Shown here: positions 22,889-32,543 of the stretch, one piece after another
How positions within the stretch are numbered: the stretch's first letter is position 1
Layout: each line of letters starts with the position of its first letter
Source: Alphaproteobacteria bacterium
GTDB taxonomy: Bacteria; Pseudomonadota; Alphaproteobacteria; SP197
Assembly (NCBI GenBank): GCA_016869675.1
Contig: VGDP01000006.1
Location: 51,129-115,128 of the forward strand
Direction: 5' to 3'
Length of the DNA stretch: 64,000 bases
The notes under the pieces: generated by a model
The model's database searches: none
What the model was told of the DNA's origin: nothing
What the model saw: the letters and a program-made list of their open reading frames with translations, nothing else
Made by a program: the position numbers and the translations under genes

Positions 22889-24762
22889 CGCCGCTGGTCT
22901 CGATCCGCGACCTGGTGGTCACCTTCGCCGTCGGCCCGGCAGTGGTGCCGGCGGTGCGCGGCGTGGCGTTCGACATCTGGCCGGGACGGACGACCGCGCT
23001 GGTGGGCGAATCTGGTTCGGGCAAGTCGGTGCTGTCCCAGGCGATCATGCGCATCCTGCCGAGCAACGCGGCGATCGCGCGCGGGTCGATCGTGCTGAAC
23101 GACCCGGCCGGCAAGGCGCCGCCGGTCGACCTGGTCACGCTGAAGGCCGACGGCGCCGCCATGCGCGGCGTGCGCGGCGGCCGCATCTCGCTGATCTTCC
23201 AGGAGCCGATGACGTCGCTGTCGCCGCTGCACACCGTGGGCGATCAGGTGGGCGAGGCGCTGCACCTGCACCGCAGGACCAGCCGGGCCCAGGGACGCGA
23301 GCTGACCATCGACATGCTGCGCCTGGTCGGCTTCCCCGATCCGGCCAAGGCGTACCGCACCTACCCGTTCGAGCTGTCGGGCGGCCTGCGCCAGCGCGCC
23401 ATGATCGCCATGGCGCTGATCTGCCGGCCGTCGCTGCTGATCGCGGACGAGCCGACGACCGCGCTGGACGTCACGATCCAGGCGCAGATCCTGAAGCTGA
23501 TCGGCGACCTGCAGGCCGAGTTGGGCATGGCGGTGCTGCTGATCACCCACGACCTGGGCGTCGTGGCGAACATGGCCGAGGACGTGGTCGTCATGTACCA
23601 CGGCGAGGCCATGGAGAGCGGCACGGCGCAGGATATCTTCCGCGCGCCGGAGCACCCCTATCTGAAGGCGCTGCTGCGCGCGGTGCCGCGTTTCGCCATG
23701 GCGCCGGGCGAGCGGCTGGTGCCGCTGCGGGCGATCGAGCCGCCGCATGTGGAGACTTGGCACCGCGAACCCTGGCCCACGGGCGCGGACGCCGCAGGAC
23801 CGCTGCTGGACGTCCAAGGGCTCTGCAAGTCGTTCACGATCCGCAACTCCGGCCTGTTCGATCGTTCGGGACGCGGCGACGTTGCCGTGGTCAGCGACGT
23901 GTCGTTCGCGATCGCGCGCGGCGAATGCCTGGGTCTGGTGGGTGAATCGGGCTGCGGCAAGACGACCACCAGCAAGATGATCCTGCGCGCCCTGTCGGTC
24001 GGCGGCGGCACCATCCGCTTCAACGACCGCGGCACCATGGTCGACGTGGCGTCGCTGCACGGCGACACCCTGATGGCGTTCCGGCGCAAGGTCCAGTTCA
24101 TCTTCCAGGACCCGTTCTCGTCGTTGAACCCGCGCATGACCGTGCTCGACATCCTGGCCGAGCCGTTCGACATCCACGGCATCGGCACGCGCGAGGAGCG
24201 GCTGGAGCGGGTGAAGGAACTGATGCGCCTGGTCGGGCTCGACGTGCGTCATCTGCGCCGCTATCCGCACAGCTTCTCGGGCGGCCAGCGCCAACGTATC
24301 GGCATCGCGCGCGCCCTCGCGCTCGGCCCCGACCTGCTGGTGTGCGACGAGCCGGTCTCGGCGCTCGACGTGTCGATCCAGGCACAGATCCTCAACCTCC
24401 TCAAGGACCTGCAGGAACGCCTGGGCCTGACCTACCTGTTCATCTCGCACAACCTGGCGGTGGTCGATTACATCGCCGACCGCATCGCGGTCATGTGCGC
24501 CGGGCGCATCGTCGAGACGGCGCCGGCCAGCGTGCTGTTCGCCGACCCGGTCCATCCCTACACCCGCGCGCTGGTGGCCGCGGTGCCCGAGCCCAGCCTG
24601 GATCGTCGGCTGGACTTCGACGCGCTGATGGCGGGGCGCGCGTCGGACCCCGGGGCCTGGCCCGAGCCCTTTGCCGTGCGCGACGGCGACGCGCCGGGCA
24701 TGATCGACCTGGGCGACGGGCACCTGGTGCGCGCGCGCCCGAACCTGGCGGGGGCGGCGTGA
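22885..24762 (+). CDS. Dual ATP-binding protein of an Opp/Dpp-type importer (OppD-OppF fusion)
   Basis: Two ABC ATPase domains in one 625-aa chain, energising import through the two permeases downstream. Domain 1 has Walker [10 protein letters not shown], signature LSGGLRQRA and Walker [13 protein letters not shown]. Domain 2 has [19 protein letters not shown] and [12 protein letters not shown]. Each is followed by the oligopeptide-transporter C-terminal extension ([27 protein letters not shown]). GTG 22885 overlaps the previous stop (GTGA), which couples the importer to the glycan genes. Confidence 0.92.
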   Translation: MTPLVSIRDLVVTFAVGPAVVPAVRGVAFDIWPGRTTALVGESGSGKSVLSQAIMRILPSNAAIARGSIVLNDPAGKAPPVDLVTLKADGAAMRGVRGGRISLIFQEPMTSLSPLHTVGDQVGEALHLHRRTSRAQGRELTIDMLRLVGFPDPAKAYRTYPFELSGGLRQRAMIAMALICRPSLLIADEPTTALDVTIQAQILKLIGDLQAELGMAVLLITHDLGVVANMAEDVVVMYHGEAMESGTAQDIFRAPEHPYLKALLRAVPRFAMAPGERLVPLRAIEPPHVETWHREPWPTGADAAGPLLDVQGLCKSFTIRNSGLFDRSGRGDVAVVSDVSFAIARGECLGLVGESGCGKTTTSKMILRALSVGGGTIRFNDRGTMVDVASLHGDTLMAFRRKVQFIFQDPFSSLNPRMTVLDILAEPFDIHGIGTREERLERVKELMRLVGLDVRHLRRYPHSFSGGQRQRIGIARALALGPDLLVCDEPVSALDVSIQAQILNLLKDLQERLGLTYLFISHNLAVVDYIADRIAVMCAGRIVETAPASVLFADPVHPYTRALVAAVPEPSLDRRLDFDALMAGRASDPGAWPEPFAVRDGDAPGMIDLGDGHLVRARPNLAGAA

Positions 24763-26675
24763 TGCGCGCGTTCGCCGTCGCGGCGCTGATCCTGGTTTCG
24801 CTGGCGATGCGCGCCACGGCATTGACCCCGATCGAGCCTCCGGCGCTGGAGGACGCGGTCCTGCGCGGCGAGCTGCCGCCGGTGGCCGAGCGCCTGCCGG
24901 CCGTGCCGCTGGTGGCGCCGTTGGACGAGGGGCAGACGATCGGCGCCTACGGCGGCGAACTGCACACCATGGTGCATCGCGAGAAGGACACGCGGCTCCT
25001 GGCCGCGTTCGGCTACACGCGGCTGGTGGTCTACGACCGGGATTACGTGCTGCGGCCGGACCTGCTGGAGTCCGTCGCGATCGAGGGCGACCGCGTGTTC
25101 ACCTTGCACCTGCGGCCCGGGCACAAGTGGTCCGACGGCGCCCCCTTCACGTCCGAGGACTTCCGCTACTGGTGGGAGGACGTGGCCAACGACCAGGACC
25201 TCAGCCCTTCCGGCCTGCCCCAGGTGCTGTTGGTCGACGGCGAAGCGCCAATGGTCGAATTCCCGGACGCGACCACGGTGCGCTACACGTGGTCGAAGCC
25301 CAACCCGTTCTTCCTGCCGGCGTGCGCGGCGACGACGCCGCTGTTCATCTACGCGCCGGCGCACTACCTGAAGCCCTACCATCCGCGCTACGCCGATCCG
25401 GCCGCCCTGGCGGCGCAGGCGGAGGAAGCCGGCAAGGACGGCTGGGCCGCGCTGCACAACAGCGTCGACAACCTCTACCGCTTCGACAACCCGGCGCTGC
25501 CGACGCTGCACCCGTGGACGATCACCAACGCGGCGCCGGCCAAGCGCTTCGTCGCGGTGCGCAACCCCTACTACCATCGCGTCGACGCCGAGGGCCGGCA
25601 GCTGCCCTACATCGACCGGGTCGTGCTGGACGTGGTGGACAGCAAGCTGATCCCGGCCAAGACCGGCGCCGGCGAGGCGGCGTTGCAGGCGCGCGGGCTC
25701 AGCTTCGGCGACTACACGTTCCTCAAGGAGGCGGAGGAGCGCAACAAGTACCGGGTCCACCTGTGGCGCACGGCGGTGGGCTCGGCCTTCACGCTCTATC
25801 CCAACCTCAACGTCGCCGATCCGGCGTGGCGCGCGCTGGTGCGCGACGTGCGGTTCCGCCGCGCCCTCTCGCTGGCGGTCAACCGCCACGAGGTCAACCA
25901 GGTCATCTTCTACGGCCTGGCCAACGAGGCGGCCAACACGGTGCTGCCGGAAAGCCCGCTGTTCCGCCCGGAATACCGCGACGCCTACGCCGCCTTCGAC
26001 CTGATCGAGGCGAACCGGCTGTTGGACGCGATGGGTCTTTCGTCGCGCGACGGGCGCGGCGTGCGGCTGCTGGCGGACGGTCGGCCGCTCGAGATCGTGG
26101 TCGAGACGGCGGGCGAGGACACGACGCAGACCGACGTGCTGGAGCTGATCCACGACAGCTGGATGGCGGCGGGCGTGAAGCTCTACTCGCGGCCCATGCA
26201 GCGCGAGGTGCTGCGCAACCGCGTGTTCGCCGGCCAGACGGTGATGTCGGTGTGGACCGGCTACGAGAACGGCGTGACCACGGCGGGCATGAGTCCCTTC
26301 GAGTTCGCGCCGACCACCCAGCAGTCGCTGCAATGGCCGGCGTGGGGCCAGTACTTCGAAACCGCGGGCGAATCGGGCGAGCCGGTCGACCTGCCCGAGG
26401 CCCAGGAGCTGATGGCGCTGAACGAGGCGTGGCGCGCGTCCGCGAATGACGAGGACCGCGCCGCGATCTGGCACCGCATGCTCGCCATTCACGCCGATCA
26501 GGTCTACACCATCGGCGTGGTCTCGGGCGCGTTGCAGCCGGTGGTCGTGTCGGACCGCCTGAACAACGTGCCGACGGACGCGATCTTCAATTGGGAACCG
26601 GGGGCGCAGTTCGGCGTCTGCCGGGCCGACCAGTTCTGGTTCACCCCCGGCGAAGCGACCCTGGCGACGAACTGA
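24762..26675 (+). CDS. ABC importer substrate-binding protein (Opp/SBP family 5)
   Basis: Periplasmic family-5 binding protein (637 aa). The signal peptide is [40 protein letters not shown] is the family hallmark, and DVRFRRALSLAVNRHEVNQV follows. The protein is longer than dipeptide-binding members. ATG 24762 shares its A with the preceding stop (TGATG). Together with the large periplasmic loop of the second permease, this resembles Opp-like systems that carry oligosaccharides, so a sugar ligand is possible (inference). Confidence 0.88.
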   Translation: MRAFAVAALILVSLAMRATALTPIEPPALEDAVLRGELPPVAERLPAVPLVAPLDEGQTIGAYGGELHTMVHREKDTRLLAAFGYTRLVVYDRDYVLRPDLLESVAIEGDRVFTLHLRPGHKWSDGAPFTSEDFRYWWEDVANDQDLSPSGLPQVLLVDGEAPMVEFPDATTVRYTWSKPNPFFLPACAATTPLFIYAPAHYLKPYHPRYADPAALAAQAEEAGKDGWAALHNSVDNLYRFDNPALPTLHPWTITNAAPAKRFVAVRNPYYHRVDAEGRQLPYIDRVVLDVVDSKLIPAKTGAGEAALQARGLSFGDYTFLKEAEERNKYRVHLWRTAVGSAFTLYPNLNVADPAWRALVRDVRFRRALSLAVNRHEVNQVIFYGLANEAANTVLPESPLFRPEYRDAYAAFDLIEANRLLDAMGLSSRDGRGVRLLADGRPLEIVVETAGEDTTQTDVLELIHDSWMAAGVKLYSRPMQREVLRNRVFAGQTVMSVWTGYENGVTTAGMSPFEFAPTTQQSLQWPAWGQYFETAGESGEPVDLPEAQELMALNEAWRASANDEDRAAIWHRMLAIHADQVYTIGVVSGALQPVVVSDRLNNVPTDAIFNWEPGAQFGVCRADQFWFTPGEATLATN

Positions 26676-26678
26676 CCC

Positions 26679-27674
26679 GTGCTGACCTACATCGCCCATC
26701 GCTTCCTGGTGATGATCCCGACGCTGCTCGGGATCAGCCTGCTGACGTTCATCATCATCCAGCTGCCGCCGGGCGATTATCTGACCACGTACATGGCCGA
26801 GCTGGAGGCCCAGGGCGAGGCGGCCGACGAGAAGATCGAGTTCCTGCGCCAGACCTACGGGCTCGACCAGCCCATGTGGAAGCAGTACCTGGTGTGGGTC
26901 GGCGGCCTGCTGCGGGGCGACTTCGGCCAGTCCTTCGAGTTCAACCTGCCGGCCGCCCAGATCATCGGCGACCAGTTGCTGCTGACTTTCATCGTATCGT
27001 TCGCCACCATCGTGTTCACCTACCTGGTGGCGTTCCCGATCGGCATCTACTCGGCCACCCACCAGTACTCCACCAGCGACTACACGCTGACGTTCCTTGG
27101 CTTCCTCGGCCTGGCGACGCCCAACTTCCTGCTGGCGCTGGTGCTGCTGTACGCCGCCAACGTGTGGTTCGGCACCTCGATCGGCGGGCTTATGGACCCC
27201 GAGTACCTGGATCGGCCCATGAGCTGGGGCAAGTTCGTCTCGATCCTCGAGCACCTGTGGGTGCCCGTGCTGGTCATCGGCACCTCGGGCACCGCGGGCC
27301 TGATCCGCCGGCTGCGCGCGAACCTGCTGGACGAGATGCAGAAGCAGTACGTGGTGACGGCGCGCGCCAAGGGCATGCCGCCGCTGCGCGCGCTGTTCAA
27401 GTACCCGCTGCGCATGGCGCTCAACCCGTTCATCGCCGACATCGGCAACCTGCTGCCCCAGGTGATCTCGGGCGCGGCGATCGTTTCGGTGGTGCTGTCG
27501 CTGCCCACCACGGGCCCGATGCTGCTGAACGCGCTGCGCACCCAGGACATGTACCTGGCCGGGTCGTTCCTGATGTGCCTGGCGTTCCTGACCGTGCTGG
27601 GCGTGCTGGTGTCGGATCTGGCGCTGGCGCTGCTCGATCCGCGCATCCGGCTGGGTGGCGGGGCGTCGCGCTGA
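26679..27674 (+). CDS. ABC importer permease (OppB/DppB type)
   Basis: Inner-membrane permease, 331 aa with about six helices. It starts MLTYIAHRFLVMIPTLLGISLLTF, the usual OppB N-terminus. The periplasmic loop has YGLDQPMWKQYLVWVGGLLRGDFGQS, and the cytoplasmic EAA loop reads TARAKGMPPLRALFKYPLR. The GTG start lies three bases after the binding-protein stop. Its stop overlaps the next ATG (TGATG). Confidence 0.92.
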   Translation: MLTYIAHRFLVMIPTLLGISLLTFIIIQLPPGDYLTTYMAELEAQGEAADEKIEFLRQTYGLDQPMWKQYLVWVGGLLRGDFGQSFEFNLPAAQIIGDQLLLTFIVSFATIVFTYLVAFPIGIYSATHQYSTSDYTLTFLGFLGLATPNFLLALVLLYAANVWFGTSIGGLMDPEYLDRPMSWGKFVSILEHLWVPVLVIGTSGTAGLIRRLRANLLDEMQKQYVVTARAKGMPPLRALFKYPLRMALNPFIADIGNLLPQVISGAAIVSVVLSLPTTGPMLLNALRTQDMYLAGSFLMCLAFLTVLGVLVSDLALALLDPRIRLGGGASR

Positions 27675-28846
27675 TGGACCCGTCCTCCGACACCTCCACG
27701 CACGTGGCGCGCTACGTCTCGAGCGCGCCGTTCGACGTGACGACCGTCGAGACCATGACGGCCGAGCAGGAACGCTACTACCTGGCATCCCAATGGCGGC
27801 TAATGTGGTGGAAGCTGCGGCGCCACCGCCTGGCCGTGCTGTCGGGCCTGATCCTGGCGTTCTGCTATTCGACCATGCTGATCGCCGAGCTGATCGCGCC
27901 CTACAACCTGCACACGCGCAACACCGACCACATCTTCGCCCCGCCCCAGGCGATCCACCTGTTCCACGAAGGATCGTTCGTCGGGCCGTTCGTCTACGGC
28001 TACGACTACCGGCTGGACATGGACACGCTCAAGCGCGTCTACACGCCCAACCCCGACAAGGTGCAGAGGCTGCGTTTCTTCTGCCTGGGCGACGCCTACG
28101 AGCTGTGGGGTGCCGTGCCCATGCGCTTCCACGTCGTCTGCCCGGCCGCGGACGGCACGTTCTTCCTGTTCGGCACCGATCGACTGGGCCGCGACGTGAT
28201 GTCGCGCGTGGTGGTGGGAGCGCGCGTGTCGCTGACCGTCGGCCTGGTCGGCATTACCATCAGCTTCGCCCTCGGCCTCGTGTTCGGTGGGCTGGCCGGC
28301 TACTACGGCGGCTGGGTCGACAGCATCGTGCAGCGCGTGATCGAGATCATCCGCTCGTTCCCCGAGCTGCCGCTTTGGATGGCGCTGTCCGCCGCGTTGC
28401 CGGTGAACTGGAACCCGATCCTGATCTACTTCGGCATCACCATCATCCTCGGCCTGCTCGACTGGACCGGGCTCGCGCGCGCGGTGCGCTCCAAGCTCCT
28501 CGCGCTGCGCGAGGAGGACTTCGCAACCGCCGCCATGCTGCTGGGCGCGCGCCCCCAGCGCATCATCTTCAAGCACCTGATGCCCAGCTTCGCGAGCCAT
28601 CTGATCGCCTCGGCGACTCTCTCGGTGCCGGCGATGATCCTGGGCGAGACGGCGCTGTCGTTCCTGGGCCTGGGGCTGCGCCCGCCGATCACGTCGTGGG
28701 GCGTGCTGCTGAACGAGGCGCAGAACATCAACGTCGTCGCGCTGTACCCGTGGCTGATGCTGCCGGTGGTACCAGTGATCATCGTCGTGCTGGCGTTCAA
28801 CTTCCTGGGCGACGGCCTGCGCGATGCGGCGGACCCCTATCGGTGA
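27674..28846 (+). CDS. ABC importer permease (OppC type) with a large periplasmic loop
   Basis: 390 aa against about 300 for ordinary OppC. After the first helix (LAVLSGLILAFCYSTMLIAE) comes an extra periplasmic segment of about 100 residues that includes FVGPFVYGYDYRLDMDTLKR and ends at FFLFGTDRLGRDVMSRVVVG, where the normal OppC core resumes. The EAA loop is ATAAMLLGARPQRIIFKHLM. A comparable insert is known in Opp-like carbohydrate transporters (from memory of the family). It is the last gene of the 16.3-28.8 kb operon. Confidence 0.9.
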   Translation: MDPSSDTSTHVARYVSSAPFDVTTVETMTAEQERYYLASQWRLMWWKLRRHRLAVLSGLILAFCYSTMLIAELIAPYNLHTRNTDHIFAPPQAIHLFHEGSFVGPFVYGYDYRLDMDTLKRVYTPNPDKVQRLRFFCLGDAYELWGAVPMRFHVVCPAADGTFFLFGTDRLGRDVMSRVVVGARVSLTVGLVGITISFALGLVFGGLAGYYGGWVDSIVQRVIEIIRSFPELPLWMALSAALPVNWNPILIYFGITIILGLLDWTGLARAVRSKLLALREEDFATAAMLLGARPQRIIFKHLMPSFASHLIASATLSVPAMILGETALSFLGLGLRPPITSWGVLLNEAQNINVVALYPWLMLPVVPVIIVVLAFNFLGDGLRDAADPYR

Positions 28847-28878
28847 TCGGCGCGTCCGATCAGGTGTAGGATCGCGCC

Positions 28879-29580
28879 ATGATCACCGTTCGCCCGGCCG
28901 CCGCGCGCGGCGCCACCCGGCTCGACTGGCTGGACAGCCGCCATTCCTTCTCGTTCGCCGAGTACTTCGATCCCGACCACATGGGCTTCGGGCCGCTGCG
29001 CGTGATCAACGACGACCGCATCGCCGGCGGCGGCGGCTTCGGCATGCACGGCCACCGCGACATGGAGATCGTCACCTGGATGATCGAGGGTGCCTTGCGC
29101 CACGGCGACAGCCTGGGCAACGGCTCGGTCATCCGCGCCGGCGAGGTGCAGCGCATGTCGGCGGGCACCGGTATCCGCCACAGCGAGATCAACGATTCGC
29201 CCGCGCAGAGCGTGCACCTGCTGCAGATCTGGATCGTGCCCGACACCGACGGGCTGCAGCCGGGCTACGAGCAGACCATGGTCGAGGCGGCGGCCAAGCG
29301 CGGCCGGTTGGCGCCGGTGGCGGGGCCGCCGGGCACGGGCGCCGCCGTGACGATCCGCCAGGACGCGACGATCCTGGCCACGGCGCTGGAACCCGGCGAG
29401 ACCGCGCGCCACGCGCTGCGGCCGCGCCGGCGCGCCTGGGTCCAGGTGGCGCAGGGCGGCATGGCGGTCAACGGCACGACGCTGGGCCCGGGCGACGGCG
29501 CGGCGCTGGAAGGCGAGAGCGCGCTCGACCTGGCCGGTGTGCCGGGCGGCGGCGAGGCGCTGGTCTTCGACCTGCCTTGA
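28879..29580 (+). CDS. Pirin family protein
   Basis: Bicupin metal protein of the pirin/YhhW family (233 aa), whose members include quercetin dioxygenases. LDSRHSFSFAEYFDPDHMGFGPLRVINDD is nearly invariant in the family (given here as positions 13-41). The metal ligands are in FGMHGHRDMEIVTW and GTGIRHSEIN. It follows the importer operon by 32 bases on the same strand but is probably separate in function. Confidence 0.93.
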   Translation: MITVRPAAARGATRLDWLDSRHSFSFAEYFDPDHMGFGPLRVINDDRIAGGGGFGMHGHRDMEIVTWMIEGALRHGDSLGNGSVIRAGEVQRMSAGTGIRHSEINDSPAQSVHLLQIWIVPDTDGLQPGYEQTMVEAAAKRGRLAPVAGPPGTGAAVTIRQDATILATALEPGETARHALRPRRRAWVQVAQGGMAVNGTTLGPGDGAALEGESALDLAGVPGGGEALVFDLP

Positions 29581-29584
29581 GCGC

Positions 29585-30427
29585 CTACCGCCGACGGAGC
29601 CACAGGCTCGATTCGAAGGCGCCGGGCACGAGCGGCAGACGCCCCAGCACGCCGCGCATCAGCCAATCGGGCTGGCGCGTCGCCACGTAGCAGCTGGCGA
29701 ACAGCGGCTGCCACGTGCCGCCGTTGAGCAGCGCTGCGACGCCCAACTGTTCGTTGTAGCCGCGCCACGCCCACGACGCCGGGTAGTCGTCGGGCAGGAA
29801 GATGTCGTGCAGGTGCACCAGCACGCCGGCCGGCAGGGCCGGGATCACGTGGTTGAGCAGGCGGTCCACGTCGGTGCCCGGCTGCAGGATGTGACTGGAA
29901 TCGATGAACAGGATGTCGCCGTTGGCGAGCGGCGCGAAGACCTCGTCGCCCACGGCGTGCAGGTCGCGCGCGATGGTTTCCACCGCCGCCCCCATTGGCG
30001 CCGCGCGCGGCGCGGGGTCGATCGATACCAGGCGGGTTTCCAGGCTGGCGTCGGCGATGGCGCGCGCCATGAACCGCGTCGAATGGCCGGCGCCGACCTC
30101 GACGATCAGGCGCGGCCGCGCCGCGCGCACCATGGCGTAGGCGACCGCCGCGTCCATCCGGGGGAACCAATCCTGGTCCCAGCGCGCGCCCTGGCCGCCG
30201 ATCGCCTCGAGCGGTCCCGCCAGGTCCTCGACCCGGTCGAGCATGGCCAGGAACACCGCCTCGTGCGCCGCGAACAGCGTCTCGATGGCGGCGTACGTGG
30301 GCCGCGTTCCCGGCGCCGGCACGCGGGGCGCGTGGCGGTAGGGGATGAAGAAGCCGCGCCGGCCGAGCCCGAGCACGGTCGTCAGGGCGAAGCGGCTGCC
30401 GCGCCAGGGTCCCTTGGCACCGATCAC
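29585..30427 (-). CDS. Class I SAM-dependent methyltransferase
   Basis: 280 aa. The SAM-binding motif I is LIVEVGAGHSTRFMARAI, followed by RLVSIDPAPR (motif II) and DILFIDSSHILQPGTDVD (motif IV). Together these resemble the cephalosporin hydroxylase/O-methyltransferase 'class I' group found in polysaccharide loci. The substrate is unknown. Its ATG at 30427 overlaps the stop of the upstream hydrolase gene (ATGA), so the two are co-translated. Confidence 0.8.
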   Translation of the reverse strand: MIGAKGPWRGSRFALTTVLGLGRRGFFIPYRHAPRVPAPGTRPTYAAIETLFAAHEAVFLAMLDRVEDLAGPLEAIGGQGARWDQDWFPRMDAAVAYAMVRAARPRLIVEVGAGHSTRFMARAIADASLETRLVSIDPAPRAAPMGAAVETIARDLHAVGDEVFAPLANGDILFIDSSHILQPGTDVDRLLNHVIPALPAGVLVHLHDIFLPDDYPASWAWRGYNEQLGVAALLNGGTWQPLFASCYVATRQPDWLMRGVLGRLPLVPGAFESSLWLRRR

Positions 30428-31272
30428 GGCCGCAGCACCATGCCTTCGCGCGCGACGATCGAGCCCGGGCGGGCCGCGCTCAGCGCCTGGGCGATGGCAT
30501 CCATGGCGGCATCGTCGTGGTTGGGGTCGTGGTGGAAGGCGACGAAGGTGTGCACGCCCGCCGCCTCGGCCAGGCGCACGCCTTCCTGCCAGGTCGAATG
30601 ACCCCAGCCGACGAAGTCGGGGTATGCCGCGTCGGTGTACGTGGAATCGTAGATCACGATGTCGGCGCCCTCGATCAGATCCATGATGGTATCATCGGGC
30701 CGTCCCGGCGTGTGCTCGGTATCGGTGACATAGCACAGGGCGCGCCCTCCGAACTCGATGCGATAGCCGGTGGCGTTGTTGGGATGGTTCAAGGGCGCGG
30801 TGCGCACCAGCACGTCGTCGCGCGGCCGCAACCTGTCGCCCGAGCGGAATTCATGATAGGTCAGCGCTGCCTGCACGTTGCCCACGTGCACCGGGGCGAG
30901 CGGATCGGCGAGGAAGCGCGCGAGCACATCGGCCAGCCGGTGCGACGGCCCCAGATGGCCGGCCCACACGCCGATGCGGTGGCGCGGGTCCTTGAGCCGG
31001 CTGAAGTACGACCAGCCGTTGACGTGATCGAGGTGCGAATGGGTGAACAGCACGTCCGCGTCGATCGGCCCGTCGCCCAGCGCTCGATCGAGCAGGCGCA
31101 GCCCCGTGCCGCCGTCCAGGATGAACAAGCGGTCGCCGCAGCGCACCTCCAGGCAGCTCGTGTTGCCGCCGTAGCGGATGGTGTCGGGACCCGGGCACGG
31201 AATGCTGCCGCGCACGCCCCAGAACCGGACGAAGAAATCGCGTCGATCGTCGTGCCGCACCTGGGGCTCCAC
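30424..31272 (-). CDS. Metallo-beta-lactamase-fold hydrolase
   Basis: 282 aa. The opening FFVRFWGVRGSIPCPGPDTI is the signature of the MBL subgroup that includes cyclic-phosphodiesterase-like enzymes. The zinc motif is FTHSHLDHVNGW, with further ligands in YVTDTEHTPG, IYDSTYTD and FVAFHHDPNHDD. This is a soluble cytoplasmic protein. It probably cleaves phosphodiester bonds; the substrate is unknown. Confidence 0.86.
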   Translation of the reverse strand: MEPQVRHDDRRDFFVRFWGVRGSIPCPGPDTIRYGGNTSCLEVRCGDRLFILDGGTGLRLLDRALGDGPIDADVLFTHSHLDHVNGWSYFSRLKDPRHRIGVWAGHLGPSHRLADVLARFLADPLAPVHVGNVQAALTYHEFRSGDRLRPRDDVLVRTAPLNHPNNATGYRIEFGGRALCYVTDTEHTPGRPDDTIMDLIEGADIVIYDSTYTDAAYPDFVGWGHSTWQEGVRLAEAAGVHTFVAFHHDPNHDDAAMDAIAQALSAARPGSIVAREGMVLRP

Positions 31273-31340
31273 TGTCGTGCGGCGCGCAGTCTGCCCGACG
31301 CGGTCGCGCGGCGGAAGCCCATGCTGCCGGGCCGCGCGCC

Positions 31341-32543
31341 GTGAGGCACGGCGACGGCACGCGCTGGGACGGCGTCGCCTTCGGCCTGGCGCTCGCCGTA
31401 CTGGCCACGTTCCAGCAGTACAAGCTGCCGCCGCTGCTTCCCGTTCTGCTCCAGCGCTACGGCTACGATCCCGTCCTGGCCGGCGGCTTCATGTCGGTCT
31501 ACGCCCTGGTCGGCCTGGTGATGTCGGTGCACGCGGGCCGCGCGCTGGAACGATCGGGCTTCCGGCTGGTGCAGGCCGCGTGCGCGGCCTTCGCGCTGGG
31601 CTCGGCCCTGACCCTTGCCGCACCCGAGTCGGGCGCCGTCGTGTTGGCCGCGCGGGCCATCGAGGGTCTCGGCTACGCGGTGCTGGCCATCGCGGGGCCG
31701 GCGCTGGCCAACCGATCCGCCGGGCCGGCGCAGCTCGCCTTTGTCGCCGGCGTGGCCGCCACCTGGGTGCCGGTCGGCCAGCTGATCGCCAACGCCATTA
31801 CCCTGCCCGCCGCCGACAGCGGCGCCTGGCGCGTGCCGTGGGCCGTGGCGACCGTGGTGCCGATCGCGATCGCCCTGTGGGCGAGGCGCATGGCGGCGCG
31901 CGGCCACGGCTTCGGCGCGGCTGCCGCGGCCCCCGTGCCGCTGGCGCGCGAGGAACGACGCACGCTGGTGCTGGCGTCGCTGGTGTTCATGGCGTGGAGC
32001 GGCCAGTACATCGCGTTCATGAGCTGGCTGAACACCTACCTGGTCGGCACCCTGGGCCTGGGCGGCGGGGCGGCGGTGGGCGCCGCCAGCGTGGCCGCGT
32101 TCGCGGTGCTGGTGTTCAACGTGGCGATCGGCGCCGCGTTCCGCGCCGGGCTGCCGCTGGGCCCGGCGTTCGTCGGCTCGATCCTGGTCGAGGCCGGGGT
32201 GTGGCTGGTCGCGCCGCACGTGATGGGCGGCGGCGGCATCGCGTTGCTGGCGGTCTACGGCATCGCGTGCGGTATCACGCCGGTCTGCCTGTTCGCCATG
32301 CCGGCCCTGATTGTGGGCCGCGAGCGCGTGGGCAGCGGTGCGTTCGGCGTGCTGATGCGCGGGCGCAACCTGGGCGTGTTCGCGGGTCCGCTGCTGCTGC
32401 CCGTGCTCGCCGGAACCACGTTGGGCTGGGACATCGTGTGGCCCACCTTCGGCGCGCTGACCCTGGCCACCGGCGTGGGCGCGTTCGTGCTGGTGCGCCG
32501 CCTGGCCATGCTAAAGGGCGGTGCTCAGGGCACCAGGCGGTAG
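31341..32543 (+). CDS. Major facilitator superfamily transporter
   Basis: 400 aa, about twelve membrane helices and no signal peptide. The loop between helices 2 and 3 reads GRALERSGFRLVQ, a degenerate form of the MFS G-x-x-x-D-R motif. The second half contains ARRMAARGHGFGAAAA as the central loop and LMRGRNLGVFAGPLLLP. The GTG start at 31341 was taken because no closer ATG precedes helix 1. Its end overlaps the end of the convergent regulator gene by 19 bases. The substrate is unknown. Confidence 0.8.
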   Translation: MRHGDGTRWDGVAFGLALAVLATFQQYKLPPLLPVLLQRYGYDPVLAGGFMSVYALVGLVMSVHAGRALERSGFRLVQAACAAFALGSALTLAAPESGAVVLAARAIEGLGYAVLAIAGPALANRSAGPAQLAFVAGVAATWVPVGQLIANAITLPAADSGAWRVPWAVATVVPIAIALWARRMAARGHGFGAAAAAPVPLAREERRTLVLASLVFMAWSGQYIAFMSWLNTYLVGTLGLGGGAAVGAASVAAFAVLVFNVAIGAAFRAGLPLGPAFVGSILVEAGVWLVAPHVMGGGGIALLAVYGIACGITPVCLFAMPALIVGRERVGSGAFGVLMRGRNLGVFAGPLLLPVLAGTTLGWDIVWPTFGALTLATGVGAFVLVRRLAMLKGGAQGTRR

